This document shows, one piece after another, positions 1 through 14,647 of a DNA stretch of 64,000 nucleotides; the first letter of the stretch is position 1, and every line of letters begins with the position of its first letter. Location of the stretch: assembly GCF_949628265.1 (NCBI RefSeq), contig NC_088789.1:4080386-4144385 (forward strand). The letters are read 5' to 3'. This DNA is from Cloeon dipterum (Eukaryota > Arthropoda > Insecta > Ephemeroptera > Baetidae). Position numbers and translations under genes: made by a program. The notes beneath the pieces were generated by a model. That model saw only the letters and a program-made list of their open reading frames with translations, was not told where the DNA came from and searched no databases.

Positions 1-3000
1 TATATTTGTCCAAACTAAATATTTGAACAAAAAAACACGCGAATCAGTTTACAATAGCCGTTTGCCAGTTTAACAAAAGATTTAGGTGCAATAGTGTTCA
101 AATTTACATTTTTGCACTTTTGTCCTAATTAAGTTAAATGAAAAAAATTATGGGTTTAAAACGATTGATGGATTGCTTTTAATGTTTCTTTCATTATCAA
201 TAAAAAGTTAAATTAGAAACCACCACAGAAGCGATCCCTTTCCATAATGGTTTTTCGGGAAACCCACAAAAAAGTGTTTTGGCGTTTCTGGAAAACGCAG
301 TTACTTGGAACCCTGTTTTCAAATGAAATCGCACAATACCAATTAGCCGAGATGCATGCTTATGAATGGGCGAGCGCGAAGAATAAAGGAGGCTGCTTCT
401 TGGCGTCTGCCTTACGCGATTTCCATTCATTCATCTCTCATTTCATTGAGTAGCACCTCTTCAATGGCTCATCTTCCTCTTCTCGCTCTCGGCTCCTGTG
501 CAGACTGAGCAGCAGGTAATTACGCAAAACTATGTGTCGTGTCCCGTCAGAAGGGGAGCAGAGACGAAGCTCGTTCGCGAGAGAGAAAGAGCAGTCGAGA
601 GAATATAAACCGTTGTTTTTCGTCTCCACTTTCGCATTTATTTGAGGAGAGAAAAAGCGCGGCGGCATTCCTGCGCCTCGCGAACAATGACCGTTTTTAT
701 GCTCAAATATGCAATTAAAATTATTCACAAAGACCGATACAGCAGGATAACGAGACCGCGCGCCGAGTTGACTGACTGTTCTTTGTGCGAATTTGTGCTG
801 TCGCTATGCTCCACTGCCTCCTTGCAAATTTATTTTCGGTCACAGCCGATTCTCCATGAAAATTCTATATTTTATTTTCCTCACAGAGATCTCCTAAAAT
901 TCTCTAATAGATACAAGACATTTTTAGGTTTTTAAAAATAAACTGATCAGCATCTCAAAGAAAAAAAACATTTCCTCTTTGATGTTTCAGAAAGTTTTCA
1001 TATCAGATAAGATTCGAGAAATGCACTTGCACCGCGTGCAACGCTCACCCCATATCAAAAGTTTCTTTGAACAAGAAGCGTGTAGCACCCGTTCCCCGCA
1101 GTGATTTTTTATTCCTTGTGAAATGCAAATTTCCGCCGAGCGCGATTATCTCTCGCACCTCCCAATCTCATTTTCGCGGCGCCGAAAGAATTCCAAATCA
1201 AGGCAGCTTGTGGTTTCTCACTTCTACTATATTCCCATGTCTGGAATAAAAAATTCATAACTTAATATTGCCGGTTTTCGGATGGCAGGCTGCTCTTTTT
1301 TAACTGCACAATAAGAGGATCGGGGGCATGTGAGCCAGCAACACACACACACATGTGAGTGCATCATTTGTCATAACGTAAAATCGTTTTATATGCAGTC
1401 CCCCTCGGAAGAAATCCGCCGCACACACGTAAATCTCGGCGAGAGATAAAATAATGCGCGGCCGATCTGCCCCCGCCTGTCTCGTGTCCACAGCTATTTT
1501 TTATTCGGGTAATTACATGTCATGCGTCCATTTTTGATAAAGGGACGCCTCTTCCAAGCGAAACTAACTTGCGGCAAGAAGTGGAAAAGGAACGATATCG
1601 TCTTGCAGGTGATATTTGCACAAAACTTAAAGTTAAGGGCAAATCAAGCAATCGTAAAAGTCTTTAAAAACAGTAAAACTAATTATTAGTTCATTTACTT
1701 TAGATATAATTATTCATAATACATCGGATAGATCTAATTAGTTAAAATTTTTTTTTGTTACTAAACGTTTTAAATTTAAAATTTAAGAAGAGTAATTAGG
1801 ACGCATTATTCTGCTTAAAAAATTTGCATTTTATTGATTTTTTAAGCAAGTAGAATATTATTTCAAGTTTACTTCCTTATTGTAAAATCTAACAGATGCA
1901 TTTTGGCATTCCTAACCTGAATAAAGCGATTTCATGTTGACATTGTGTAGTCTAAAACTAAATTTAATGACATGCACTTTCTGGGGAATGCATTCAAGAG
2001 CACAGACCTACAAAGAATTTAAATACATTATTGAATCTAAGAGCAACCTTAAAGTTTTGGAACTTTTCCAACAGAAAATTATGGGAAAAAACAACAATTT
2101 GTATTTTCCTTAACAAGCCTCTAACTCTCCTATTTTAACATTCTCTATACAAACTGATAAATTGAATCAAATTTCCTTTGAATTCAAAATGAAGCTAAAA
2201 TATAAGTATTTTTCAACCTAAATTGTATTGTAGTGTGACATTAACAAGCAGTGACAAACGCCAAAGTTTTTGCGAGACATTCCAATCTAATTCTTTCGGA
2301 ACGGACAATGCATGCGTTTTGAAATGCATTCAGCTTTAAAACCGGTTAGTTCATTTCGTATTTATATAAATCATAACAATCAATTCGCCAGTGCGTGCAC
2401 TATTGAAAGGCAAGTAATGCAACATTTTAATGCCCGCGACCTTCTCACGGAATGATTGATTTCTAGTAAAGATAATTGTAACAGGTTTAAAGGAGCTGCT
2501 TCATAAATATGAAAGTTTCGTTCAGGTTGTCCGGCACTCGAGATACGATTCGGTTTTCACAGACGACACTACTTACTGCCGGGGCCGCCGCGTTTCTTCC
2601 CGTGCAAAACGCTTGTTTCTCTCGCACTTTCCGGCCTCCCGAGGGGTGCGTATATCATTTGCAGCTCTCTTCTGCTACTACAACGCGGAATTTGTTTACA
2701 TTTTAAACTCCCAGAGGTCTACGATGGCAGTTTCACTTTGCTCCTCCGCGGCAGATTTATTCATTTTTCCTGCTGCACTCAAGGTAGGGCCAAGAGAAAT
2801 CATTCTTATTCATTTTTCCCATTTTAATTTCCGGTTTTTCTCAGTAGCGCCACTATTATACAAAGCAACATCACAATTTTATTGATTTATTTATTAAAAT
2901 ATAATAAAATTATTTGCGAAGCAAAATTTAATAGGATGGTGCATGAAAAATAAAAGGCAGAATAATTGCATTAAAAAGATTAAGGGGAAATTCCATTGAA

Positions 3001-6000
3001 TGGGAAACATCACACGAATATTAGTCCTCCGGGACAGATTCACTCTATCAAAATGAGTGTAAACGAGGCAAAATAATTAAGCGTTTCATTTTTTCAACTT
3101 ATTGAAAATAAAAACGTTACCGCACGTATAAAAAAACTGATCTGCCTGTGTTGCTCTAGGATTATTAAAATAATTAATTTGAAAAATCTTGCTTTTAAAA
3201 TTGGGCTAGTAATGCAATGATAAATGATCCATTTATTTTATTTTTTTCTAGAAAGCGCAACCGATTTGAAAAGCCGCTATGTTGCGGTTTTAAATCCCCT
3301 GAAAAAAAAACGAAGCTTGATTAGGGACACGGGTGCTCCTCTGTGCAAGATTGAATTTATCACAGTGACCTTGCCTTGAGTGGTGTGTCGAGAAGCTTGT
3401 AAAACGCTCTCGGACTCTATGTGGATACGTGTGGCTATGTGCACATATGTTTGTACATAAGTAGCCGGCGCGGCGGCAGACACAATGACCTATCCATGAC
3501 GTGGACCGCGAGCGTTAAATTACCGTCTGCGCTGCGACACCAATGTAAAAAACAACGTTCTCGCTGGCTTTGATTACTTCCAAGTTTCGGAGGAGCAGCC
3601 GATTCACTTTTTTTCTTCAGGGAGTGGGAAAACGGCTTACGGAACTACTACTGATCTATCAAATTATTGTCCCGGACTCTCCTTGATATCCATCAATTTG
3701 TGCCAGATAATCATAAGCCTGGAATTATTATTAATCATAATCACAGCCGGCTGGTGAGAAAAACCTTCCGCTCGGTCAGAAAGTTTGATCGGTCTCGTTG
3801 GAGTCAATGGAGATAAATCTTTAGCTCCTATTTCTCTCGCTATTTTCTTTGTCTGATATATACAAACTATATCCATTTGGGTTTCCTCATCTTTAAAGGC
3901 GGTGACAAGAAATTATGAGATAATAAAATTACTATGCACGTGTGCACGACACAAATTTTCTTGACAAATGAAAAGCACGTTTTTTATTATAAATTTTATT
4001 TCTCTCTTTCGCAGTATGAAATAAAATTAGGCAAGCTTCTTCTTACACAGAACGGAGTGACCAGCAGGCCGAGAAATGCGAGTCCGGCAATAAAAAGACG
4101 GCGAGCGAGGGGAGATTTGCAAGTGACGTCAGTTCAATGAGAATTGCTTAATAACCTAGCCGCTGCTAGCTTTTCTCAGTCTCCCTTTGCACATTCATAT
4201 ACGTGTATGTGTGTGTGTATATACGAATGGTAGTGGGTACAGCCGCGTGCAAAAGCTCCGACTTTTGATAATGGGTTCTGTACTCCTCTCGCAGTCAGTG
4301 GAGTCGAGAGAATGGGATTCTCGCAGAAGCAGGAATAATAAAATGCATCTGCAGATAAGCCGGCTATCGGAGCGGCGTTTGAATGACCCATTTCGATGGC
4401 TTTTCACCTCCTAGAGCCGATTTCTATGAAGTGACGGGATCAAGAGAGGCACTTCCGTGCGGAAAAGGGAAACATTTCCGAGCTCTATCTTAAATTCGGA
4501 TTAGATTGGCTTTTTTTTTGTCTGCGGCACGGATTGGAAAAACGGCAGCTGGAAGGTTATCAAAGTTTATGTTCATGCAAGAGATGGAAAACCGGTCTAT
4601 TAGCTAGGATATCGTATTTTTTCTTTGCGCATTTAAATAATCAGTCGAAAGAGGAAAATACATGATAATCAGCATAATCACCACAAGAAAAATGTTGTGA
4701 AAGGGCAGGTGTTTGCTAGTTATATTTTAATTCAGCTGTTTTAAACTCAGTCCCGGGAACCCATTGCAATTTCAGACTTCTCGGAATGTTGGGCCGGTAA
4801 CACAGAGCTGTGTGTATCAGTGGAGATCTTTGATTCCGCCGAGTTTCGGAAAACGCGCGCGATAAAGAGAGTGTGGCGCACTTTCTTCCTCTCGGGCACT
4901 GTATACAAATGGCATCATCAACGGGCCATCTCAGGCAGCTTTTATGTCCACGAAAGATGCTCTATTGTGAAGCAGCGATAAGCCAGATAGCAAAGGTTAA
5001 TTCCATTGAACGAGTCAAGAGGTCCTTTCACCTTATAAATCTCAATAGTGCTCATCGCGCCAGTCAACAATGATTGACGTCGCCTTTTTCCTCTCCCGCT
5101 CGCCGACGACTATAAAGACACTATTAAGGCAGGCAAGAAAGAGACTTCCCTCACAGACAAAAAAATGAAATTATCCTTTACTCACCGAGCGTTCACAGAA
5201 GTTGGGTGGCCCATTTCGTCGCCAACAGGTTTCCTGGAAAGCACACAAAGCGGCCGCTTCAAATTATGCTAATAGATTTGACTATTACCGTTAATGGTGG
5301 AAGTTAAGTGCATTTTGTGCAATTTCTATTTCACAAAGAAACTTAATTATCTTAAATAGTCAAAATTGGCCAGCAAACTAAATGAAATTAAGACAAAAAC
5401 GATCCCTGAAGAGCGAAGAGAAATACATATAAATGTGAACTTAAAAATGTGCTTCTTAGGTTGGATAATATTTTTTTATTTTGCGCGGTACAGCAAAATG
5501 AAGGAAGTGAAGTGGAGATAAATTGTAACTACTTTTAAACTTTTGTCGATAAAATGGGTTATTTTACTATTTATAATCGGCTGCTAAGTCCCTGCCTATT
5601 ACGCACTTCGGCTACACAAACTATCCTGAGAACATTTAACAAGGCAATGATTTCCAGAAAACTATTTCCAGCAAGTTTTGAAATGAACAGAAAAATTGAA
5701 CATGGCCTCTTTCAATTTTTAATCATTGTTATTTTTATCTCAACACTTGCTAGCAATATTATAGGAAATCCGTAGCTATTTACATTGATTAAAGATTACA
5801 TCTTTTATGTGCAAGAATGCCTTCTCCGTAAATAAACGAAATTCAAATGTATATTCGAGATGTTTTTCTATCAAATAATCTATCAAACATTTTTAAAACC
5901 TGGAAGAGACAAATTACTGTGTTACAGCTTTAAATACAATTTCATTCGGGATTTTGCTTTCCTTTCATCAAGTTTTTCGATTTTGCTAGAGCAACTGTCC

Positions 6001-9000
6001 CAGATTTTAAGCGTATACCTGTATCTAAATTCCACATTTAATGCAAATGATTTCCAGTGAGCATTTTATTTGAACAGATCTCTCAAATGTGAGAGCAGGC
6101 AGAAATTTTTCACACAGCTGGTGGTATTGGCGCAATTTCCATACAAATTGCAATCGTAATCCCATTTGAGTCTGTTAGGCCAGGGGATTGCACAGCTCGG
6201 CCATGGACCGAAATTGCGATGTCCACTCGCAATAATAGAAACAAATGCTGCGTTGCGCGCCAGGCATTAACTTCGGGATTAAAAGCAAAGCCGCGGCCGT
6301 GCGCTGTGACAAAATTGAATCCACGACGCCTCGGCTCTTCTTCCCGCATGCTGTCGAGCCTTGCCAAAAATTGATGCTTTTAAATTCGAATTCGTAAGAA
6401 GTTGGCCGTTAAAAATCATTTAACGCGCGCTCAGCAATGAATTTATCGACATCTGCTGAACTGAGCAATTTACGGCGCCGCTTTGACCCCTCTGCTTTTT
6501 GCAGGACCCTATTAGGAGGTGCTAAAAATATTGACGCACGAATTTGTCCTCAGGCGTGTGAGAAAACTACATAGTCCGGTGACACTTTTCACACAAGAGA
6601 ATTATCATGATATCTAAGGTAGCTTTAAAATGTGAAGATGGCAATCGGGAATTTAAAACTCTCATATACTAAATTTAAATTTAATTTTGTAGTTTTTAAT
6701 AAGAAATAAGCAAACGCCCCTCCATTCAATTATGCCGTCATTCATTTTTTGCTTCCTTGGAGATTACTTCGTATTCCAGAATGATTATAGACAAGACGAA
6801 GATAACATCAAAGCCGCCGATTTGACGGGACATACATATTTCCATCAGTAGTCTCCGATAAATATTATAAACTAATGATCGCTGGTCCAAATCGGGAGTG
6901 CAAGTGTTGAATAAGATTATTTACAGTCGTGCGCTTTTGGACTGGACACTCGCAAGCAACGCAAAACGAAGACACAAACAAACAAACAAACAGAGAGCGA
7001 GTTTGGATGTAAAAATAAAAATGTAATGCGTAATGAGATTCCGCATGTGCAGGCCGATTTTTTCCTCCCTTTCAACCCCGTGGACACAAAGAGGCTGTCA
7101 ATCAAGTGTCTAAAAGGTTGACCATATCGGGTTTGAGCGGCACGGCTCTTAAAACTTGATGCACGACCATTTATAGTCGGGATGAAATAAAATAATTCCA
7201 TTGTCTCAGTGCCTCTGCGCTGCTCCTGCGGTATTTTTAATTTAATTGTTCTGCCCAAGTCGGCTCTTGCGTCGCCTACTAAAGCGGAACAATTAACATT
7301 GTTGTGTCTAGTGGCGATATAGTTGATTAATCCGGATTTTTATCGGGAATGTTTCATCTGATTGATCGGCAAACATTGCCTTCCAGCTTTCGAGTCTCAA
7401 GCGAGTTTAGAATGCAAATTATTTTTAGATCTCATTGTCAGCAGTAACACTGATTGAGAGAGCTAGATGACGCCACTATGATTTTTTTTTAATTTAAACG
7501 AGTCAATGAGCCTATAAGAATGTTGCAGAATTAAACGTTTCTAAACGTCTCCCAGAGTTGGTCCCTATAACGAGTAAATTTTTAGTAGCACTTTTTTATA
7601 AAAAAAAAATATAGAATTTCAAGCTCTGTGATAAATTTGGTTGAAAATAATCCTTTGGACAGTAAAATTAAAATTTTAAATTTAGAATTCAGGAGGCACA
7701 GAAACTATCGTCTCTGTATTTTCCTAATTTTAGTGCTATAGACTGGCAGAGAACATTTAAAGGGCTCACAATGAGCATGGTGAGTGCCAGCTGTTGCAAG
7801 GTTCACTATATTATTTATTGCCCTCGTTAAAATGTGCGCCTTGGAGCATATGCATTAATTTTTTGTCGCAAATTGAGCCGACTCATGCTCAGAATCCAAA
7901 ATCAGAGGCAAGAGATAAATCAAAACCTCGTAGTAAAACATGCAACGCGAGTGGTGATTCCAGTTGTATGTGCTCCACTCCCATTTGATTGATTAGGCAC
8001 CGAAGAACAAGTCGAAGAACATGCAAAAAGGCCGATTTTTTCCTCGGCTGCTTCGGATTTTTTGCTGCGCTGCATCAGTATCGCACTCCCTTGTGTTTTT
8101 CATGGGCGGAATATGTAAATTGTCTCACTTTTCGCACCCCTCGCGGCGTTGCTCCCCGCGCCCGACTTGACGGTCCACCCCCTCGTTCGCTCCATTTGAT
8201 TAACTGCTAATTTCATAAGAAAATTTATTGAGTTTCGCATTAAATATCGATTAAGCAAAGTTTGTAGAAAAATTTGCCTCTCCTCGGCAGCGTGTCCGCG
8301 TGCAGCCGGCGTAAAAAGGCTGCTCTCCGCCGGAGAACTCGTTCGCGACGCAGAAGAGGTTATTATTATAATTTTTCTCATCTCGGCTGCTCGTTCCTAA
8401 TATAATAGTTAATCTGAAAAAACAACCTTGTTGATATTGCTTTCGGTGGGACGAGTGGTGTGTTATTAATCGGAAAAGAGTGGCGGTCAGCAGCTAATTT
8501 CATTTTTATAGACTGAGGATGCTGCGCCACTATAATTTGACCGACCACGAATATTATATTATATTAAGACTGCGTTGCCAAATGGACGCGGGCATTAATA
8601 AACAGTAATCACTCTCGCGCTCCATGTTCTGCTGCCGCGAGTCTGCTACTTGTTTGCTACCCACTATAGTCACGGAACGTCAGGGGCTCGAGCCAGATAG
8701 ACTCAAATAACTAGCAATTTAAAAGGACAACAGCTTTCGATTTCATTATTCTTTTGTCATTTAGAACAACAAAATTAAATGTCAGTTGACATTAAAAAAA
8801 ACAGTTCGATCAAGAAACTACAAATTGGGTTCCGAGTTTTCATTTATTAACGTCACTAGAAGCAATTTACAATTTTTACAATAATTTAAGGATTTAAAAT
8901 TGACTATTTTTAGATTTTTTAGGAGCAAAATAGAAGGGATTTTACGTTTTTCATGGCTCCTTTGCAGCCTAATTTGATACAATTTCACTGCTTTAAATTA

Positions 9001-10716
9001 CACTTTTAGAGAATCAACTTTCATTTTACTGTCGTAATTTAGCTCTATCTTGAAGATGTCTCTCTAGATCTGACTGTATAATTGTGTCTGATTTCTAAAA
9101 CAGTAACTGGCTCCATCCAAATTGTGACATAAAATTTAAACCTATGTTGACAAAATTCATCCACAAAAGTTCTTAGCATAATTTTAACCCCCCTCAAAAT
9201 CTACTCTTTTTTAACAAATCATTTAAATTCGATTATTTCAACATTTGCAAACATGAAAATTAAAAACTTGCCGAATTAAAAAGAGACAGGTTAGCTGGAA
9301 AATGGGACATATAAACTCTGTACCATTTTATCTGCTGGCTTTTTCTTATGCATATTTCTATCGATCAAAGTTTCAAATTTCGTCTTATGTTGGTCCAAAA
9401 ATTTCTTTCTAATCGATATTAAAATTATTCAATGGAGTTGGAAAACTATTTTTCGACAATGAATTGTCAGGTCAACCTGTTTGGCTTCTAATTTGAAACC
9501 ATTTGAATTCGTTTGCCTTGTTAAAATTAATGCAAAACCACATTCAATGTCTGAGAGAGACGAGACGAAGCAATATCACATCACCGGGCAGCATCTCTAC
9601 TGGACCGCAGCAGCAGTTCTCCTTGCAACACATACTTTTTGATGCTAATAAATTTCGGCTGACATTCCGCGCTTGAAAATAAAAACAGATTCTCCGCCGC
9701 GCTTCTCAGCAATCACAAACAATAAGACATGCCTATCGAGAAAGAAGATCGCGGAATTTATTTTGTGCGTAATGATTTCTGCTTCTGCTAATAAAAAAAT
9801 CCGGCGTAATTCTTTTGTTTCCAGCACTGCGGACGAGTTTTCTCAATTGTGCGAGAGAGTAAACGTATTCTCTCTTTTCTCTACTTTGAAGTGCTGCGCG
9901 CAAAAAGCAAAACGTAATGCGAGATCCGCAAAAAAGTAATTCAATGAATAATTTACGTGCGTATTGATTCGCTGAATTTTCAGAGCAGAGTATTTATTTA
10001 TGGGAAGATAAGAGCTATAGCGCGCATCGATCGCATTTATGTAATTTTATCACCGAACGGAATCTGCGAGCTTACTCTGGCGGAACTTTTGCTATACTTT
10101 TTATTTATAAATTATTTATGATCCGACCGCTGTAATTAATTTTCCGGCGTGTCCACACATTCGCATCGCCGTTGGTGGTACAAATGCGGCGCCTTGTCAA
10201 CTTCTCAAAGCAATATTTCAATTTAATAACAATAACAATCATCATTTAGGAAAGTCTTAAAATTCTGATTTCTCTGATGGCATCGTATTTTTTAATGCAT
10301 TTTGATTTCATTTTATTGAAACTGATTATTGTTACTTACCAGAGCCACCTGCAAAATCAATACAGCTATAACTAAAAAAAGGAAAAGTGCACGTGCTCTA
10401 AATTGTGTCGAGGTTCTTAGAGCCATGCTAATTTTTTTTAGAATTTCGGACAGTTTCTATCCTATTCATATTTTAATACGAAAAAGATTTTAAAATAAAT
10501 ATCCCAATAAGTTTCTCGTGTTGAAAGAAAACTTCCTCAAGTCCTTTTCCTGTTCGAGGGCCATGATTTATACATTTGCCTCTTACAAACGCAAGAATTT
10601 CCCGAAGGCAGTAGTTTCCAGAGGCTTAATGGTCTATTAAGATCTCTTTCATCCCGCATGAGACGACGTTGCGCAGCCACCACTGCCATATACCGCACAG
10701 AAAAGTTAATTGCTCA
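1..10716. other. gene-poor AT-rich region with GC-richer islands
   Basis: I see no supported gene here. Open frames are short (60-113 codons), overlap on both strands and lack recognisable domains. The DNA alternates between long AT-rich tracts (for example 1680-2380, 8740-9530) and GC-richer islands near 450-800, 1070-1500, 2510-2830, 3480-4440, 4780-5260, 6110-6600, 6900-7290, 7990-8690 and 9540-10190. The islands contain TAATTA-like homeodomain cores and CG-rich motifs. A short TG run lies near 4205-4220. The pattern would suit intronic or upstream regulatory DNA of a developmental gene, but this is inference. Confidence 0.5.
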
Positions 10717-10938
10717 CTAGCATTTGCCACCATAAAATGCAAATCCACGGCCGCTAATTGCTGAAAACGTCCAAATTAGCGCCGAATTTCCTCGCAGGCG
10801 CTTTCGGTACTTGGTCCTGCTCACGTAGCCATATCGCCCAAATTGGCCCTGAACCGGTTCCTGGAAGAGTGTCACTTTCACGCTATGGCGAACGAACCCC
10901 ATCACCATCAGCAGCGTAGCAACCACGTCTCGAAACAT
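10717..10938 (-). CDS. possible small secreted protein, 73 aa (weak)
   Basis: This is a single open frame from an ATG to TAG in one of the GC-richer islands. The first 20 or so residues (MFRDVVATLLMVMGFVRHSV) are hydrophobic enough to look like a signal peptide. They are followed by KVTLFQEPVQGQFGRYGY, which faintly recalls the first strand of beta/gamma-crystallin repeats, and then a basic stretch (RTKYRKRLR). A cysteine occurs only as the last residue. No homologue is recognised, no splice sites define it, and it stands alone in about 20 kb without other genes. It could equally be chance. Confidence 0.15.
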   Translation of the reverse strand: MFRDVVATLLMVMGFVRHSVKVTLFQEPVQGQFGRYGYVSRTKYRKRLRGNSALIWTFSAISGRGFAFYGGKC

Positions 10939-11332
10939 TTGTCACCAAGTCAAGGAAGAATCGAAATTTAATTTCAGACTAGATGTTTTTTGGGGTTTTT
11001 TGTTTTAAAAATGACCAACGCTAGTATTGGCGTCGGATCAACTGCTGAAATGTTGCAATTTTGGGCTAGGCGCACGGGCTCGATGTAGGAAGGACCCGCC
11101 GCGCACTTAATTAATTCAAAGTGGGCTCATTTGGAAGCAAACGCCAACTAATTGTCGCAAATGTTGGCCGCCTTTTTTCCTTGTAAAGTGCGCGTGTTTT
11201 TGCACAAACAAGATGCCAAGTTTGGTCGGCGGAGCGAGTCGCTTTGACTGATGTCTCTTGACAGACCGGCCGGCAAAAAATGCTAAATTCGCCTCTCCGT
11301 AAACAAGCTTTTGTTGGACTCAACATACATTC

Positions 11333-11351
11333 GTGTGTGTGTGTGTGTGTG
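11333..11351. repeat. (GT)n microsatellite
   Basis: About nine uninterrupted GT units, followed directly by a GC-rich segment. Confidence 0.8.
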
Positions 11352-14300
11352 CGGCGCGGCAGCACGAGCATATATTCTTAATTAGCATTCGGCAGAATTT
11401 TGAGCGCGGCGCGCACAATTTAATATCTTTCTCCGCTTTGCTGTAGTGTGCGGCGCTCGCTGGACAGGCAGCCAGCAAGGCGGGAGTAAATTTGAGACCG
11501 CTGCTGATGCTGCTACTGCTGTCCCGACGCGTTTCCCAGAATCGACGTCGTTAACAAAACAAGATCAGTGCATCATTTATAAAATGAATCTCGCCGCACG
11601 TATACTAGTGAATGAGGAGAGCGCCGAGAGAGAGAGAGAAAGAGAAAAAGAAAAAACCAAGCCAGGGTGTCCTGACGCGAAAATGAATCGGGAGGAATTC
11701 CGCGCTTTTATCTTACCTGTCCGTCCAGCACAGGGCGTCGTCCCGGTATCTGCAACAGGTATTATGCAATTAGTATAATTGCCCACATCAACGCTTGTGT
11801 GCATCAGAAATGATGATTACTTTGATGGCAACAAATTTATTGGCCTTCAAGACTTTCCAGTTTCATTGCTATCAGTACCAAATCTCAATTTCATTTATTT
11901 ATTAAAACAGGGTTTAAAAAATCCCTCATTTTCCTAGAAATCTTCCTGCATCACAAAAACTGGTATTTTGCAGATTTCTCTGGAAATTTTGCTCATCTTT
12001 ACTCCTGAAATTAATATATTTGTTTAGTCATTTGCAAAATGTTGGCAAAAAAGTAACGCAGTCCAGATTGTAAATGTGAATAAAACCTCACAATAAGTAT
12101 TTTGTAAAAACTAAATAACGTTAGACCAATTCAACATGTTGCAAAGTAAGAAAAAAACATATTTTTTGGTATATATTCGACTGTTTTAAAACTGTTGTTT
12201 GATGCAAAATAGACGGTTGTTAGATACATAAATTTGGTCCAATTAACACGTTTTTCAGCTACATTTTTGCATTTTACCGATGTTTTTGCCTAAACGTTAA
12301 TACAAATGTGATTTTCTTGACGAGCAGGGATGCTCCAAAAGCACGAAAAAATTGCGATATGAAATAAACATTGTTGAGCTAAAGTAACATTTTTTATCGT
12401 TTGATGTTAGGAGGGACTCAAGCCAAAAGTTATTCCAATTGTTTACTCAATCAGCCCTTCAACCATTCCTATAAAAAAGGGAAAAAATCAAAGTCTAGGA
12501 GATTGCAAAAAGGATGAAAAATTCAAGATGGTAGAGAGCCAATTTAGACGGTTTTAGACTAATTTTAGATGCTTTAGACGGTAAAAATTATGGTTAAAAT
12601 TGCTTAAAATTGCACGATTCGTGCTGATTGGATGGTCCCGCAATGATTGGAAGCTAAGAAAAAAATTATCGACCGTCTAAATTTCACAACCCTAATCATA
12701 TCTAAAGATTCAAAAGACACGAGTTTTTTAAAATTTGAACTATTACATGATTGCAGTCATCAATCTTCTCTAAGCTCTATTCTGTCATCACCGTATGTGC
12801 AGCTTTCCAAGTTTACGAAATAATTGTTGCAACGGCACACGCAGGCACGGATTGAATGGAAACGCGACAGAAAAACAATTAGCAGGCTGCTGCTGTTGAT
12901 GCGTGTGTCGAGATCAGAAGAGCCATTCAAAAGGTTAGACTAGGACAGCTCGTAAATTTTAATGGCAGCACGCGGCGTGCGCCACTCGTTGCCGTTTGCG
13001 TGGAGAGCCAAAGTGTGAGGCGAGAGGCGCATTTTTTCTCGCAGGAACGAGAGGAAAAAACAGACAAGAGGCGATCGTGCCCTGATTAGAAACGACGCGC
13101 ACCGAAAAGGGCATATCGCACGCACGAGTCAATTAATCGAGTGTGTGTGCTGTGCTGCCGGCGTCTCGTGCCGCGCGCAAGGAAGCCTCCGAGAAGACTC
13201 CGCGCCGGGGACAAAGGTCAGAAGAACGGGTCCGAGTGCTATTAAGCGTCCAGGTCACGTGTCGCGCATACGAAACTCACATCACGTAGGGCAGATCTCT
13301 TCTTGCGAGATGGCCCGCCGTACTAATGCCGCGCGCGGTGTACGCCCGCGCTGCGTGCTCTCGACGCAGACCTGTACGGAACGGACGCTCGATCGGGAAT
13401 AGGAGCACGTCCCGCCCGCTTTATGGAGTCATTCAAGGCTAGGAATCGAGTACCTTACATGCGAATCCTTTTTGTATTGCAATCGGGGAAAGAAAGCGTC
13501 AAACTTGTTTATTTTTAGACGGAGCAAAAAATGAACGACGACGGAAAGAGGCTAAAATCCTGTCTCTTTATTTCGCTTTGATTTTAAGAATATTACTTTG
13601 CTGTTGTTTTTGATGCCTCAAAATAATCTGATTAATTTGCGAACTCGATTTTACTAACATAACAAAGCGTTTAAACCCTCAACTCAAAAGCATTAATTTT
13701 TAATTTTGTAAAAGCTTGATATGGGTTTGATTTTGATGATGCTTAAAAAAGCAATTTATATTTTAGCCTATTTATATAGCCTAAAAAAGTACAAATTATT
13801 CAGTTTTCATTACCAGAGTGGAGGAATATGGCTAGTGGACTGATGTTGAAGGACATGCATTTAGATTTGGGTAGTTTTTAAAAAAAGTAAATATGGCGAA
13901 ATGGCGACCCAACGCTACTTTTTCGTAAAATTTGATTTTGCTAAAACGAAACCATTCGAATTCAAACACACCATGAGTACTGACTTCATCTCTGTCTAGC
14001 AATAAAGTAAATCTTACTAGACATATCAGCATTTAATCACTGTGCTGTGGAGGTGATGGGAAAATGGGTCGATTAGGAGTAATAAATTTTGAAAAAAGAA
14101 GTTTTTGGTGCCAGTACTAAAAAAATAGATTTCCTTTTATCTATAACGCCACTGGTAAAAAATTATTTGCCAATTATCTCTGCATAACAGATTTACGTTT
14201 TGTCCGACACAATGTTTCAAAGCAAACATGATATGATAATCTCTCAACACTTTGGCTCATTTTCATTGATGGATACTGCATGGGTAATGAGAGTCTGGCT

Positions 14301-14596
14301 CGAGATCCATTCATGCGAGTGTAATTATCGTCATTCCTCCTCACGCTCGATTTGCTATGCATAATTTAAAATGCAAACGTCGAGACGGACGGACGCGCCG
14401 AGCGTAAAAATGCGCGCCGATAAAAGTGTCCTGCACTGACTGACTGAGGGCTGGAGCAAAACACACGCATTTCTTATCCGCAGCGCGAGGAACACGAAAT
14501 TTCAATTAAATTAACATGTTTTGGTAATGAGCTTCTTAATTTATTACTCTTGGGGCGGCCGCCGAGGCATATTGGCGGAGTGGAGGAGCCGCAGAT

Positions 14597-14602
<6 letters not shown>

Positions 14603-14645
<43 letters not shown>
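14603..14645. repeat. (GA)n microsatellite
   Basis: A near-perfect run of about 21 GA units, preceded by imperfect GAGA sequence from about 14,597. It lies inside a GC-richer island. In insects such tracts can bind GAGA-factor-type proteins, but here it may be an ordinary microsatellite. Confidence 0.85.

Positions 14646-14647
<2 letters not shown>

Noticed and set aside
11446-11778. 110-codon plus-strand frame
   Set aside because: Contains a simple-sequence EREREREKEK tract from a GA repeat; the rest is unlike any family.
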